64,000 nucleotides of DNA from Paragordius varius (lineage: Eukaryota; Nematomorpha): contig OZ176055.1 in the NCBI GenBank assembly GCA_964247055.1, positions 2,480,001-2,544,000 on the forward strand, read 5' to 3'. Shown piece by piece: positions 62,740 to 64,000 of this stretch (its first letter is position 1; each line of letters begins with the position of its first letter). The notes below the pieces were generated by a model. It saw nothing but the letters and a program-made list of their open reading frames with translations, was not told where the DNA came from and did not search any database. A program made the position numbers and the translations under genes.

Positions 62740-63960
62740 AAAGCTTAATGGCAAATTTAAATAAAGTGTTATTGACTTATGTATAACATTGTCAAAGGAA
62801 TTTTTAACAAAATATTTTTTTTCGATATTGCTTATGACCAGCGAATTCATTTGCCGTAAAAATATGTATTTGATTACGACCTAGTTTTTATAATATTGAG
62901 ATAAAATCTTGAGCAAAAAGTGAAAATCAAGCACAATTGGATATAATTCAATTAATAATTAAAAAACTTGAGATATTATGGCTTATTATCATTTTAGCAA
63001 TAGCCTAAAATCATATAGTTAAGGTTTTTATAAAAACTCGGTTCAAAACATCGCGTTTTACTTTTAACCTACTTAAAAGACAAAAAAAATTTTATGAAAC
63101 CATAAAACAATTTTTTAATTATAGCTAAACTCACTATTAAAATTAACATTCATATTATATGTAGTATAAAAACCAAAAATTATTTTCATGTTTTGTCATC
63201 TTGTTTATGAGTGTATTTAAAATTTACTGTTTTATTTTAGAGTCTTAAATGAGCGAGATAAATTAAATAAATTGATACAAAATAAGAACTACAATAGTGA
63301 AAAACCCAAAATCCGTATATATCCTAGAAAAATATTAATTTGTTAAAACCAACCTGTTACAGGTATTTGTATGGATTGTTGGTTGTTCTATTTTAATTTT
63401 ATTTTGCATAGTATATACATTTTCCCGCTCATATAAGATTAAAAAAACAGTATAAATTTACACTCATAAACCAAATGAAAAAAATAAATAGATAAAAAAA
63501 TATTTTTGATATATATTTTTACTGAATAAAATATTAATTTTAGTAATTTAATAGTGGGTTTAGCTAGTAATAATTAAAGAAAATATTTTAATACAATTTC
63601 ATAGAAAAATTTTGTCTTTTAAATATGTTAAAAGAAAAAGATTTTTTCATCTAATTCAATAAAAACCATAACTATATGATTTTAGGCTAATTATATATTT
63701 AAAATATCTCCTTGAATTACATAATATCTCAAGTTTTTCTCATTATTTTGTGAATTAACCTTAATTTTCACTTGCCCAATTTTGATTATCTCATAATATT
63801 GAACTAAATCGTCAACAAATAAAATATTTTGCGGCAAATGAATTCGCTTGTCATAAGCTATCTCATGAAAAAAATATTTTTGTTAAAAAAATAAACCCTT
63901 TTGCACACAGTGTAATATTTGTTTAAGTTTATAATTAATGTATTTATTATTAATTAATTT
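62740..63960. repeat. Pair of inverted ~400 bp repeats
   Basis: The left arm (about 62740-63150) and right arm (about 63540-63960) share, inverted, cttgagatattat, agcgaattcatttgcc, aactatatgattttaggct and gtttagct. They are diverged, with small indels. The roughly 390 bp spacer carries the possible exons described next. Either one old foldback element or two opposed copies of one element. Confidence 0.7.
63361..63459 (+). CDS. Possible terminal exon, single transmembrane helix
   Basis: After a tgttacag acceptor, 32 codons read VFVWIVGCSILILFCIVYTF then a basic SRSYKIKKTV end and stop TAA (63457-63459). An upstream open piece at 63241-63301 (VLNERDKLNKLIQNKNYNSE) ends at a possible gtatat donor, but the phases do not match. 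Neither joins SLC7 exon 62456-62539 in frame. It looks like the tail of a single-pass membrane protein but may be chance. Confidence 0.25.
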
Positions 63961-64000
63961 TAGAAAGTTTGACAATCTTTTTGCAAAAATTGCTAATGAT

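Noticed and set aside
1-64000. CRISPR arrays, bacterial operons, riboswitches, rRNA or intact tRNA genes
   Set aside because: None seen. Gene structure is eukaryotic, and the only tRNA-like sequences are SINE heads.

Overview
The window looks like an AT-rich nuclear contig (roughly three quarters A+T by eye) from an animal. The host genes are animal-type and intron-rich: a methionine sulfoxide reductase B, a secreted M13-like (neprilysin family) protein, an EHBP1/NT-C2-like gene, a SET/MYND methyltransferase, the clamp-loader subunit CTF18 and an SLC7 amino-acid transporter. Exons were chained by hand from homology, GT..AG sites and matching phase, so single splice choices may be off by a few bases. 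Four or five introns are only 22-41 nt long while others exceed 3 kb. Introns near 25 nt are, to my recollection, typical of dicyemid mesozoans, but I cannot assign the lineage from this window.

Layout. 1-597: last two exons of MsrB (+). 1300-11208: M13-like secreted protein (-), convergent with MsrB and full of small DNA transposons; its zinc-site exons were not found. About 12.7-17.3 kb: a broken Ty3/gypsy-type fossil (-). 20.0-24.7 kb: degenerate dimeric tandem array of about 155 bp units. 26.5-31.7 kb: EHBP1-like gene (-) with one symmetric exon present in three tandem copies. 32.8-35.3 kb: large foldback element carrying a nested TA-flanked MITE. 35.8-37.2 kb: second copy of the repeat block seen at 23.3-24.7 kb.

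37.7-40.9 kb: SMYD gene (-), head to head (61 bp) with a small coiled-coil gene (+, 40995-41354). 42.3-54.9 kb: CTF18 (+), with a two-exon Asn-rich gene nested antisense in its largest intron (44977-47272). 55.5-57.3 kb: broken hAT transposon with a BED finger. 57.9-62.6 kb: SLC7 (LAT-like) transporter (+), followed by a pair of inverted repeats around a possible transmembrane exon.

The genes do not form a pathway. What unites the region is dense colonisation by short non-autonomous DNA transposons, at least five families, mostly in introns. In two cases they appear to supply the sequence just upstream of a 3' splice site. Much of the sequence between named features shows nothing recognisable beyond AT-rich DNA.
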